This document shows positions 7,614-12,603 of a stretch of DNA of 12,603 nt, piece by piece; position 1 is the first letter of the stretch, and each line of letters begins with the position of its first letter. This stretch comes from JBDTCS01 sp039923455 (GTDB lineage Bacteria; Bacteroidota; Ignavibacteria; Palsa-1295). The stretch covers positions 1 to 12,603 of the forward strand of contig JBDTCS010000296.1 in the NCBI GenBank assembly GCA_039923455.1, read 5' to 3'. The position numbers and the translations under genes are program-made. Under the pieces are notes generated by a model. It searched no databases and was not told where the DNA came from. It saw only the letters and a program-made list of their open reading frames with translations.

Positions 7614-8066
7614 TTACAGCTTCTTGATTCCCATTACACTCTCGGCCACATTTTCGTAACTCTCTTTCTTTCCTTCGATGTAGCGCTTGAAGTAGTCCGG
7701 ATTCCAAAGTTCGATGTGATCAAGCACACCGATAAAAAAAACTTCTTTCTGAATATCTGCAAACTCCATAAGACTCTTCGGGAGCAGCAATCGGAATTGG
7801 GAGTCGAGTGCGACTTCTTCGCTCCACTGCATCAGCATTCGGACAAAGAAGCGGTCCTTCTCATTTGTTTGAGGCAGACTGCGAATATTCTCTTCCAGAC
7901 GCTTGTACTCATCCAACGGATAGGCATAGAGACATTTCTCCATCCCACGCGTAAGGACAAAAGTCAACTGCGCTGCCGGCTGTATGCTCCGTCGCATCTT
8001 CGACGGTATGCTTACTCTGCCTTTAGCATCGACGATATATGTATCGCTTCCCTTAAATGAAGACAT
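7614..8066 (-). CDS. mraZ: Transcriptional regulator MraZ
   Basis: First gene of the dcw operon. In E. coli, MraZ forms ring-shaped oligomers and represses its own operon by binding repeated TGGGN boxes. The 150 residues match the family. Two AbrB-like swapped-hairpin half-sites are visible: DAKGRVSIPSKMR (13-25), the conserved DxKGRxxxPxxxR signature, and a second, more diverged DSQFRLLLPKSLM (88-100), in which the usual GR is FR. WNPDYF (121-126) is also typical. The ATG at 8066 has GGGGAAGA immediately upstream as a possible ribosome binding site. The gene starts at the end of a 228-nt leader that contains TGGGN boxes (8276-8290), consistent with autoregulation. It is followed by rsmH after 18 bp. 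Confidence 0.94.
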   Translation of the reverse strand: MSSFKGSDTYIVDAKGRVSIPSKMRRSIQPAAQLTFVLTRGMEKCLYAYPLDEYKRLEENIRSLPQTNEKDRFFVRMLMQWSEEVALDSQFRLLLPKSLMEFADIQKEVFFIGVLDHIELWNPDYFKRYIEGKKESYENVAESVMGIKKL

Positions 8067-8081
8067 TCTCTTCCCCAGAGC

Positions 8082-8177
8082 CTACTGACGGCCGTTTCGG
8101 GCAATCAAATTTGTCATCTCGTTCTCGTGGATACCTTCACAGCAATCGTTGATCCTTTCGAATTCAACTCCTATCAT
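8082..8177 (-). CDS. Possible 31-residue leader ORF upstream of mraZ (weak)
   Basis: Within the mraZ leader an ATG at 8177 opens 31 codons, beginning MIGVEFERINDCCEGIHE, and stops (TAG) 15 nt before the mraZ ATG. A purine-rich AGGGAAAG directly precedes the ATG. The peptide is acidic, with adjacent cysteines, and matches no family I recognise. It could be a translated upstream frame coupled to mraZ or merely a chance open stretch. Confidence 0.22.
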   Translation of the reverse strand: MIGVEFERINDCCEGIHENEMTNLIARNGRQ

Positions 8178-8275
8178 CTTTCCCTAGCTACCATCCACGA
8201 TTTTTGAGCCTCTCAGAGCTTCACCTCTATGATGGATCACTTGTCTCCATCTTTCAACACTTCCAATGGTGATCG

Positions 8276-8290
8276 CCCCACTTTATCCCA
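8276..8290 (-). promoter_or_regulatory. Two phased TGGGN boxes, candidate MraZ operator
   Basis: On the minus strand TGGGA (8290-8286) is followed after exactly 5 nt by TGGGG (8280-8276). This is the TGGGN-N5-TGGGN spacing known for the MraZ operator of E. coli, which has three such repeats; no third phased copy is seen here. The boxes lie just downstream of the predicted promoter, about 210 nt before the mraZ start. Confidence 0.6.
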
Positions 8291-8299
8291 CACGCCATG

Positions 8300-8329
8300 C
8301 AAAGATATTCATTTTTAAGGCAAAGTCAA
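8300..8329 (-). promoter_or_regulatory. Promoter of the dcw operon (mraZ)
   Basis: On the minus strand TTG (8329-8327) is followed after 19 nt by TATCTTTG (8307-8300). TATCTTTG fits perfectly the TAnnTTTG -7 element of Bacteroidota, and TTG lies at the -33 position. The same bases also read as a sigma70-like TTGACT-N16-TATCTT. Transcription would begin near 8294. AT-rich sequence with repeated A-tracts lies just upstream. Confidence 0.6.
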
Positions 8330-8333
8330 GCTG

Positions 8334-8372
8334 TTTTTCTATAATATTTCACTTTTTTAGCGTTTTTCTTTT
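8334..8372 (-). promoter_or_regulatory. A-tract cluster upstream of the mraZ promoter (UP-element-like)
   Basis: Four runs of 4-6 A residues on the minus strand (8334-8338, 8353-8358, 8363-8367, 8369-8372) lie directly upstream of the -33 element at roughly helical spacing. Such tracts typically bend DNA or contact RNA polymerase alpha subunits. The functional reading is inference. Confidence 0.35.
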
Positions 8373-8386
8373 AATAAGGTAGTTTG

Positions 8387-8403
8387 CATTGCAATTTGCA
8401 ATG
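8387..8403. repeat. 17-bp perfect palindrome, candidate operator
   Basis: CATTGCAA (8387-8394), one central T, then TTGCAATG (8396-8403): an 8+1+8 perfect inverted repeat about 60 bp upstream of the -33 element of the mraZ promoter. The compact symmetric shape is that of a dimeric regulator site rather than an RNA hairpin. No regulator gene is in view. Confidence 0.5.
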
Positions 8404-8470
8404 AATTTGGGTCGGAGGTAGGTGGCGGGTTGAAGCGAGGCAAAAGAAAATAAGAAACTGTTTAAAGCTA

Positions 8471-8504
8471 GAACACGCTCTCGGGTTTCCCCTTAAGCGC
8501 GTTC
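8471..8504 (-). other. Structured RNA hairpin with GAAA inner loop
   Basis: In the minus-strand RNA, 8504-8496 pairs with 8479-8471 over 9 bp (one G-U), enclosing a second helix GGG-GAAA-CCC. The plus-strand version has an A-C mismatch instead of G-U, so the element appears to be shaped for minus-strand transcription. It is followed by T-rich sequence but has no immediate U run. It may be a secondary terminator or a 3' end stabiliser for the exported-protein transcript. Confidence 0.4.
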
Positions 8505-8528
8505 AGCTACTTCCTAAGAATCGGTGAG

Positions 8529-8571
8529 AAAAACTTTGGTGGGTTATGCTTGTGTACCGATCCACCACAAG
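8529..8571 (-). terminator. Rho-independent terminator of the exported-protein gene
   Basis: On the minus strand CTTGTGGTGG (8571-8562) pairs with CCACCAAAG (8542-8534), giving 9 bp with a single bulge and a 19-nt loop, followed at once by TTTTT (8533-8529). It starts 28 nt after the stop of the gene at 8599-9201. The loop is longer than ideal, but position and U run fit. Confidence 0.6.
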
Positions 8572-8598
8572 CGCCCAATTCTTTTAACTTCTCATCTG

Positions 8599-9201
8599 CT
8601 ATCGCTGGGTGATAAAGTCAGCGGTCAGCTCTTTGGTTAGCTTCGCGACGACGAGGCTAACTGTAAGAGGGTTGAGCTCATCGACCGCCTCAGCTGAGGA
8701 TTTCGACAGCACCGCATGATTAACTACACCTACTCCAGAGAATGCAGGCAACAATTCAACACGAACATTCATGATACCACCGACAGGCCTGGGCTCATAG
8801 GTCACCGTGACCTTCATGGAATGCTCTTCCAATACAGAGTGAGGCTCGGCCGTTACGACTACCACTGAAAATGCTTTCGTCTCACCGCTAGCCAAGTTCG
8901 GAATCGAGGAGACGATATTTGGTAACAACGCATGCAGACTTGTAGTAGAAAGCTGATTCAGGATCTCTCGTGGCGCCGGTGGTTCGACCGAAAGTACGAT
9001 TTGATCGACCTCGCTTTTCGAAAGAAGCGGGCTATTCGATATATCGATCGGTTGATCCGTCTGCAACCATTGCTGAGATTGACCAGTCTGATCTGCCAGC
9101 CGAAGCTGGAAAAAACTATGTGCATTCCCAAGAGAGGGAATTCCTACCAACAGCAGGGCAACGCCAGCTGTTAGGATATTAATTTTGGCAAATATTTTCA
9201 T
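8599..9201 (-). CDS. Small exported protein of unknown function
   Basis: I do not recognise this 200-residue protein. It has a clear Sec signal peptide: basic start MKIFAK, a hydrophobic core at about 8-22 and a probable signal peptidase I site after LGNA (residue 27). It is therefore likely periplasmic or secreted. There is no cysteine, so it is not a lipoprotein and has no disulfides. It shows no T9SS sorting tail, no coiled coil and no further membrane segment. The mature part has beta-like stretches (FSVVVVTAEP at 111-120, MKVTVTYEP at 129-137, MNVRVELLP at 144-152) and ends in a probable helix (about 168-197). The ATG at 9201-9199 is the only start, because TAA lies in frame five codons upstream. 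GGAGGAG at 9229-9223 is 21 nt away, too far to be a normal ribosome binding site. It has its own promoter and terminator and so seems monocistronic. Confidence 0.75.
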   Translation of the reverse strand: MKIFAKINILTAGVALLLVGIPSLGNAHSFFQLRLADQTGQSQQWLQTDQPIDISNSPLLSKSEVDQIVLSVEPPAPREILNQLSTTSLHALLPNIVSSIPNLASGETKAFSVVVVTAEPHSVLEEHSMKVTVTYEPRPVGGIMNVRVELLPAFSGVGVVNHAVLSKSSAEAVDELNPLTVSLVVAKLTKELTADFITQR

Positions 9202-9318
9202 AGGGCAATTCGATTATGTCAACTCCTCCGGCTCGTGTATTCAGAGTTGAGAGCTTTTCAAACCATTCTAAGGATTGGCTTGGTCGCGGGTTGCTGGGCT
9301 TAGCTCCCCATCGCACTA

Positions 9319-9348
9319 CGAACATAACACATGGGACTTGAAAGTCAA
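9319..9348 (-). promoter_or_regulatory. Promoter of the exported-protein gene
   Basis: On the minus strand TTG (9348-9346) is followed after 19 nt by TATGTTCG (9326-9319), one mismatch from TAnnTTTG. As a sigma70 site it reads TTGACT-N16-TATGTT. Geometry and the leading TTGACTTT are the same as in the mraZ promoter. The start would be near 9313, giving a leader of about 112 nt. Confidence 0.5.
9335..9346. repeat. 12-bp dyad overlapping the exported-protein promoter
   Basis: GACTT (9335-9339), two bases, AAGTC (9342-9346) form a perfect inverted repeat that overlaps the -33/-35 element of the promoter at 9319-9348. It is placed as a repressor site would be, but a dyad this short can arise by chance. 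Confidence 0.3.
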
Positions 9349-9420
9349 GACATTTTTGGCCAAATAATCATGGATTCGGCAATAATTCCATCGACCTCCT
9401 CCCCAAACCTGTACAGCCGA

Positions 9421-9457
9421 TTCGGATTCCTACAGTTAACTACTTAGTTAGTCCGAA
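9421..9457. repeat. Nested inverted repeats
   Basis: An outer pair TTCGGA (9421-9426) / TCCGAA (9452-9457) encloses an inner pair TAACTA (9437-9442) / TAGTTA (9445-9450) with a 2-nt centre. The nesting is off-centre, so the two pairs cannot form one continuous stem. The repeat lies about 70 bp upstream of the promoter at 9319-9348 and could be a regulatory site. Confidence 0.35.
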
Positions 9458-9571
9458 TTTGCTACGCTAAAAATCAATGTTGCGTCTTGAGGAGTCACAA
9501 AGTGTAATTAGCGACCGATTTGGGAGCAATTTGAGGGTGATTCGAGAAGAGCGAGGAGGAATGCCACCATC

Positions 9572-9599
9572 GGGCTTCTTGTCCGGAGACAAGAAGCCC
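9572..9599 (-). terminator. 12-bp perfect hairpin with UCCG tetraloop after the T9SS cargo gene
   Basis: GGGCTTCTTGTC pairs perfectly with GACAAGAAGCCC around a 4-nt loop, starting 13 nt after the stop of the gene ending at 9613. Read on the minus strand the loop is UCCG closed by C-G, an unusually stable UNCG tetraloop; on the plus strand it is CGGA. It is therefore best read as a 3' end structure of the minus-strand mRNA. No U run follows, so it is either a U-less terminator or an mRNA-protecting end. Confidence 0.55.
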
Positions 9600-9612
9600 A
9601 GAATCGAAGTCC

Positions 9613-12603
9613 TTAGTGCGAAAGCACCATTCGTCGCGAGATAACCTTGCCACCCGTCTCGAGTCGTGCGACGTAGCTACCATTCGTCAGATTCACCGGA
9701 TTGAAATTCACGGAAAATTGACCAACGGGGCTATCCGAATTCACAAGGCGAGTGACCTCCCGACCCAACGCATCATAGATGATGAGGCTCACAAAGCCCG
9801 GCTTTGCAACCTGATAGGTCAGTTGTGTAACACCCTTGAATGGATTCGGAAAATTCTGTTCCAGACCGGCAACGCTTGGTTGATACGCATTTCCGATCTT
9901 CGGAGAGCAACTACCGATCGCGACTATCGTACCACTCGACATCGTCCCGTATGGTGCGGGCAAAACCGCCGAGGCATTCTGTCCCGTTACAGTGTGATTA
10001 AGGTTATCGTTATAACTAACGGTGTTCGATCCAACCACGCTAGGTATCAGAATTACTTGGTTGGTTGTCTCCGAATTAGCTGCATGAATAATCACATAGA
10101 GCAGCGCGGAATCACCAAGCATAAGCGAATCTCCAAGTATCGATCTTCCGGTTATCGTGATAATATTTCCAACGATCGCACTACGCACATCAAACGTCTG
10201 ACTCGCGGTGTTGATCTTATCAAAGCCTTGATATGTAAATCCGGCATAGCCGTTCAACGTAAAGCTGAAGCTGAAGGAAGTGATCCCTTTCTTAGCAAGT
10301 GGGAAGGTATCGTTCTTAACAAAATAGATCGGAAGCTTGAAATCCGTCGCCTGATCCATCAAGTTCGATGGCTTGAATGTAATATCCTGCGCCCAGATCG
10401 CAACATCCACACTCGCAGAGTGCGCGGCTTGTTCGGCAGTGCTCGTGGAATGCGCGCCATATAGATCGATCGTATGCAGCGTGCCCGTAGAACTCGATCC
10501 ATACTTTGTGACCACAAGCGGGGCAGAAACAATTCGACTGCCGTTATCCCATCTTTCGAAAGGATCGAAATTCACGGCGCTATCGAGAATTGTATGACGC
10601 AAACCACGGTCGAATTGCGTCGAATCGGTGATGACAAGATCGAGCTTTGTTCTGGATGTACTATCACTGAGTATCTGCGGTGGCGTGTTATCGGTCTTGA
10701 TCGGATAGTACCAGCACGTATCAGAGCGATTGCCCGCACAATCCAGAACATGAATACAAACCGTTGCGAGTGTATCGAGCGACATAGGATCGGTAACACT
10801 TACGTCAAACTTAAACGGCCCAACCTTACAGTCACCGTGGATCGTCGCCGGGACCGTCATACCATACACATTCGTAAACCAAATAGAATCAATACCTCGA
10901 TCCCAACCAATGAGATCGGTAGAATTGTAATAGTGCAGATCATTCACAATAACGTGCACGACGGTCGGCGAAAAGAACGGTGGCGGATCGAGCAGAATAT
11001 TTGGAGCCCAGATATCTTGAATCGTGTCGCGCGATGCGCAAGTATCCTTCGACCACCAATGTGTGGCATCCGCGAGTGATGAAGAATCCGCAAGATCCTT
11101 CGTGCGCACGCAGAACGAAGCGAACAAATTCGTGTCGATGACTTCTATATTGAAATCATAATTTGATCGGCCGCGTGTCTGCGTTCTCGTAGGTTCGAAG
11201 GCAACACCGTTCTTAACCAACCGAATATTATTTCGCGAAGTCACACTAATCGTATCTATCCGTCGGTCGTATGGCTGTACATCTGTTACATATACCGCCC
11301 AAGCGTATGGGGTGGTTTGGAATATCGCAGTCACCGGTGGATTATTATCCGGAATTGTGCAGTAGCAGATCGTTGTATCGACGAAGTTACCGGCAAGATC
11401 AGTCGCTCGAACCGAAATGCATCCATCGGCCATCGAGTCAATCACGCTGATATTAAACCCTTGTCTCGACGTTCCGGCGACGATGGTGCCGACATCAAGA
11501 CGCATGTTCGTTGGAGTAGTGCTCGGCACAACTGTGATGCTCTGCAGGCCTTTGTCATAGGTGGTGTCATCGATCGCAAGCAACGAATCACGCTTCATAT
11601 TACACAGACTTCCATCGTAGCTACCGAACCTGGAGATAACAACAAACCGCGGAGGGATCGTATCCGGATGCAAAGGATACCTTGGAAAACATACCTGCTC
11701 GATCGTAACATTTTTTGCACAATCGGTTACACGGATCGTAATACATCCGGCAACAGTGGAATCCAGTTGTTGCATATGCACGACGACGGGAGTCGAGGTT
11801 TTTGTGCATTGTGAAAATGCGTCCACGGTTACGCGAAAAAATGTGGGATTAAATCCAAACGTTTGAATGGATTCGATTCCTTTGTCTGCGATTCGGTTAT
11901 CGCGAAAGCCGATCGATTTAGAAAATCCGTTGCTCACAACCGGTTCCGCAATGGGCGGGAGCGTATCTTTATCCAAGCACGGCAAGATCACCGGCAATCG
12001 ACACTGCCGATTAAAACTCGGATTGCCAAGCGTTGACTGACAATAGAATTCGAGAAACGAAGTGTCCTGTAAACAATTTTTGTCGGCGTGGACATGCCAA
12101 AGCGCAGTGCTCACACTTCCGAGGCCTATGTTCGGTGGTGAGGCTAAAAACTTTTGGGAATTCGAACCGATCGGCACGCCGAGCGAATCGAGAATCGTAA
12201 GGTGTGGACCAACTGTAAGCGTGACGTACGTATTAGCAGCGCTCGTGTACTTATCGGTGTTGAACAAATACATCTCCACGTCGAATGGATTCGGAGTGTA
12301 GTCGGTACCAGCGGCGTTGGGCCGCATGATTCTTGGCCGATAGATTAGTGCATAAATATTTCCCGTGCAGGTTTCGAATTGGCCCGTGCCGTACGCGGTG
12401 CGTCCGATCTCTATATTCGCACCCGTAATTACGCCCTTTGAAGGGAAAACGATAAGTACTCCACTATCACCATATTCGTCTGTTGGAAGGACGCTCGGCC
12501 AGCCCCAAGGTGTGCCGCTCAAATTGTTTTCCCAATCGCCGATCAAGACTGCGTCAGGCTTCATCAATCCCATTTCTGGGCTAATGAATGTGCCTTGACT
12601 AAT
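9613..12603 (-). CDS. Large secreted repeat protein with T9SS C-terminal sorting domain (5' end missing)
   Basis: The frame is open to the right edge, so the start and signal peptide are outside; the first ATG in view (12573) is internal. Residues below count from that Met (986 of the 996 visible). A 200-residue N-terminal part with no recognisable motif precedes about four and a half repeats of roughly 105 residues starting near D203, D304, D409, D520 and D628. Each repeat opens with a form of DxxPP, has a central Y/W/F-D-(K/R)-(G/R)-(I/L/D) motif, and closes with a form of DxAGN, often flanked by cysteines. These are probably Ig-like beta-sandwich modules. Residues about 720-860 resemble a cohesin-like fold (weak). 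The tail 903-986 begins LEQNFPNPFKG, contains YDALGREV and NGSYVARL, and ends RRMVLSH. This is a type A T9SS sorting domain, cleaved on export at the outer membrane. The role is probably cell surface or extracellular; the ligand is unknown. Confidence 0.9.
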   Translation of the reverse strand: MSQGTFISPEMGLMKPDAVLIGDWENNLSGTPWGWPSVLPTDEYGDSGVLIVFPSKGVITGANIEIGRTAYGTGQFETCTGNIYALIYRPRIMRPNAAGTDYTPNPFDVEMYLFNTDKYTSAANTYVTLTVGPHLTILDSLGVPIGSNSQKFLASPPNIGLGSVSTALWHVHADKNCLQDTSFLEFYCQSTLGNPSFNRQCRLPVILPCLDKDTLPPIAEPVVSNGFSKSIGFRDNRIADKGIESIQTFGFNPTFFRVTVDAFSQCTKTSTPVVVHMQQLDSTVAGCITIRVTDCAKNVTIEQVCFPRYPLHPDTIPPRFVVISRFGSYDGSLCNMKRDSLLAIDDTTYDKGLQSITVVPSTTPTNMRLDVGTIVAGTSRQGFNISVIDSMADGCISVRATDLAGNFVDTTICYCTIPDNNPPVTAIFQTTPYAWAVYVTDVQPYDRRIDTISVTSRNNIRLVKNGVAFEPTRTQTRGRSNYDFNIEVIDTNLFASFCVRTKDLADSSSLADATHWWSKDTCASRDTIQDIWAPNILLDPPPFFSPTVVHVIVNDLHYYNSTDLIGWDRGIDSIWFTNVYGMTVPATIHGDCKVGPFKFDVSVTDPMSLDTLATVCIHVLDCAGNRSDTCWYYPIKTDNTPPQILSDSTSRTKLDLVITDSTQFDRGLRHTILDSAVNFDPFERWDNGSRIVSAPLVVTKYGSSSTGTLHTIDLYGAHSTSTAEQAAHSASVDVAIWAQDITFKPSNLMDQATDFKLPIYFVKNDTFPLAKKGITSFSFSFTLNGYAGFTYQGFDKINTASQTFDVRSAIVGNIITITGRSILGDSLMLGDSALLYVIIHAANSETTNQVILIPSVVGSNTVSYNDNLNHTVTGQNASAVLPAPYGTMSSGTIVAIGSCSPKIGNAYQPSVAGLEQNFPNPFKGVTQLTYQVAKPGFVSLIIYDALGREVTRLVNSDSPVGQFSVNFNPVNLTNGSYVARLETGGKVISRRMVLSH
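9616..9867 (-). other. T9SS type A C-terminal sorting domain (part of the large secreted protein)
   Basis: The last 84 residues show the four typical blocks: NFPNPF near the start, a strand ending in IIYDALGREV, a strand FSVNFN, and NGSYVARL followed by a basic RRMVL end. This domain directs export by the type IX secretion system, known only from the FCB group, and is the strongest taxonomic marker in the window. Confidence 0.9.
10573..11967 (-). repeat. Protein-level repeat array of about 105-residue modules
   Basis: Within the large secreted protein, module starts at residues 203, 304, 409, 520 and 628 are spaced 101, 105, 111 and 108 residues apart. Shared landmarks are an opening proline-rich D-x-x-P-P, a mid-module Y/W/F-D-K/R-G/R-I/L/D motif and a final D-x-A-G-N-like loop. 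The fifth module lacks the final loop. The copies are strongly diverged at DNA level, so the array is old. Confidence 0.7.

Larger units (their letters stand above)
8067..8598. other. 532-bp dcw control region / intergenic stretch
   Basis: No ordinary gene is present. Reading right to left it holds the terminator of the exported-protein gene, a second hairpin, a 17-bp palindrome, A-tracts, the mraZ promoter, two MraZ-type boxes and a long mRNA leader with one short reading frame. Each is listed separately. Local base composition between about 8330 and 8380 is strongly AT-rich. Confidence 0.7.
9202..9612. other. 411-bp intergenic stretch
   Basis: No gene is seen. It contains the promoter and about 110-nt leader of the exported-protein gene, nested inverted repeats at 9421-9457 and a 12-bp perfect hairpin at 9572-9599. 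These are listed separately. Confidence 0.7.

Noticed and set aside
7353..8060. 235-codon plus-strand frame opposite rsmH and mraZ
   Set aside because: It crosses two conserved minus-strand genes and has a cysteine/histidine-rich, unstructured composition typical of antisense frames.
8073..8077. Further TGGGG directly before the mraZ start
   Set aside because: It is about 200 bp from the phased pair and is more simply part of the purine-rich ribosome binding site.
9217..9222. TTGACA hexamer just upstream of the exported-protein gene
   Set aside because: A matching -10 would fall inside the gene and transcription would start after its only possible start codon.
9223..9229. GGAGGAG as ribosome binding site of the exported-protein gene
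   Set aside because: It is 21 nt from the ATG, and an in-frame TAA prevents a closer upstream start.
9616..10464. 282-codon plus-strand frame opposite the T9SS cargo gene
   Set aside because: It is antisense to a clear sorting domain and lacks protein-like composition (excess Arg, Ile and His).
12571..12573. ATG as the start of the large secreted protein
   Set aside because: The frame stays open for ten more codons to the window edge and no signal peptide follows this Met, so the true start is outside.
1..12603. Novel defence, mobile or CRISPR-type system
   Set aside because: No transposase, integrase, toxin-antitoxin, repeat-spacer array or defence domain is visible. The window is a housekeeping dcw cluster next to a secreted-protein region.

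Overview
All recognisable genes lie on the minus strand. Nothing on the plus strand looks like a real gene: its long reading frames are antisense to conserved proteins. Two features suggest a bacterium of the Bacteroidota/Chlorobiota-Ignavibacteriota-Kapabacteria (FCB) group. One is a large secreted protein ending in a type IX secretion (T9SS) sorting domain. The other is a pair of promoter candidates fitting the TTTG/TAnnTTTG pattern of Bacteroidota sigma factors. MurE carries the DNPR motif, so the peptidoglycan contains meso-diaminopimelate. A more exact taxonomic placement is inference.

Positions 1-8066 hold the division and cell wall (dcw) cluster. In transcription order (right to left) it runs mraZ, rsmH, ftsL, ftsI (a two-PASTA penicillin-binding protein), murE, murF and the first codons of a probable mraY cut by the left edge. 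The order is the classical one. MraZ is the regulator, RsmH modifies 16S rRNA, FtsL and FtsI belong to the septal wall synthase, and MurE/MurF/MraY make and load the muropeptide precursor. Spacers of 108, 173 and 238 bp interrupt the otherwise compact operon; two of them contain very short reading frames that overlap the next start codon by 4 bp.

Positions 8067-8598 form the dcw control region: a 228-nt leader, two TGGGN MraZ-type boxes 10 bp apart, a promoter, A-tracts, a 17-bp perfect palindrome, a structured hairpin and an intrinsic terminator for the next gene. Positions 8599-9201 encode a small exported protein of unknown function with its own promoter. Positions 9202-9612 are non-coding, with that promoter, nested inverted repeats and a 12-bp perfect hairpin just after the next gene. 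Positions 9613-12603 are the 3' part (996 codons) of a large secreted repeat protein with a T9SS tail, whose start lies beyond the right edge.

I see no mobile element, CRISPR array, tRNA or rRNA. The coding content is conventional. The points most worth a second look are the dcw control region, the unusually long cytoplasmic tails on both FtsL and FtsI, and the architecture of the T9SS cargo protein.
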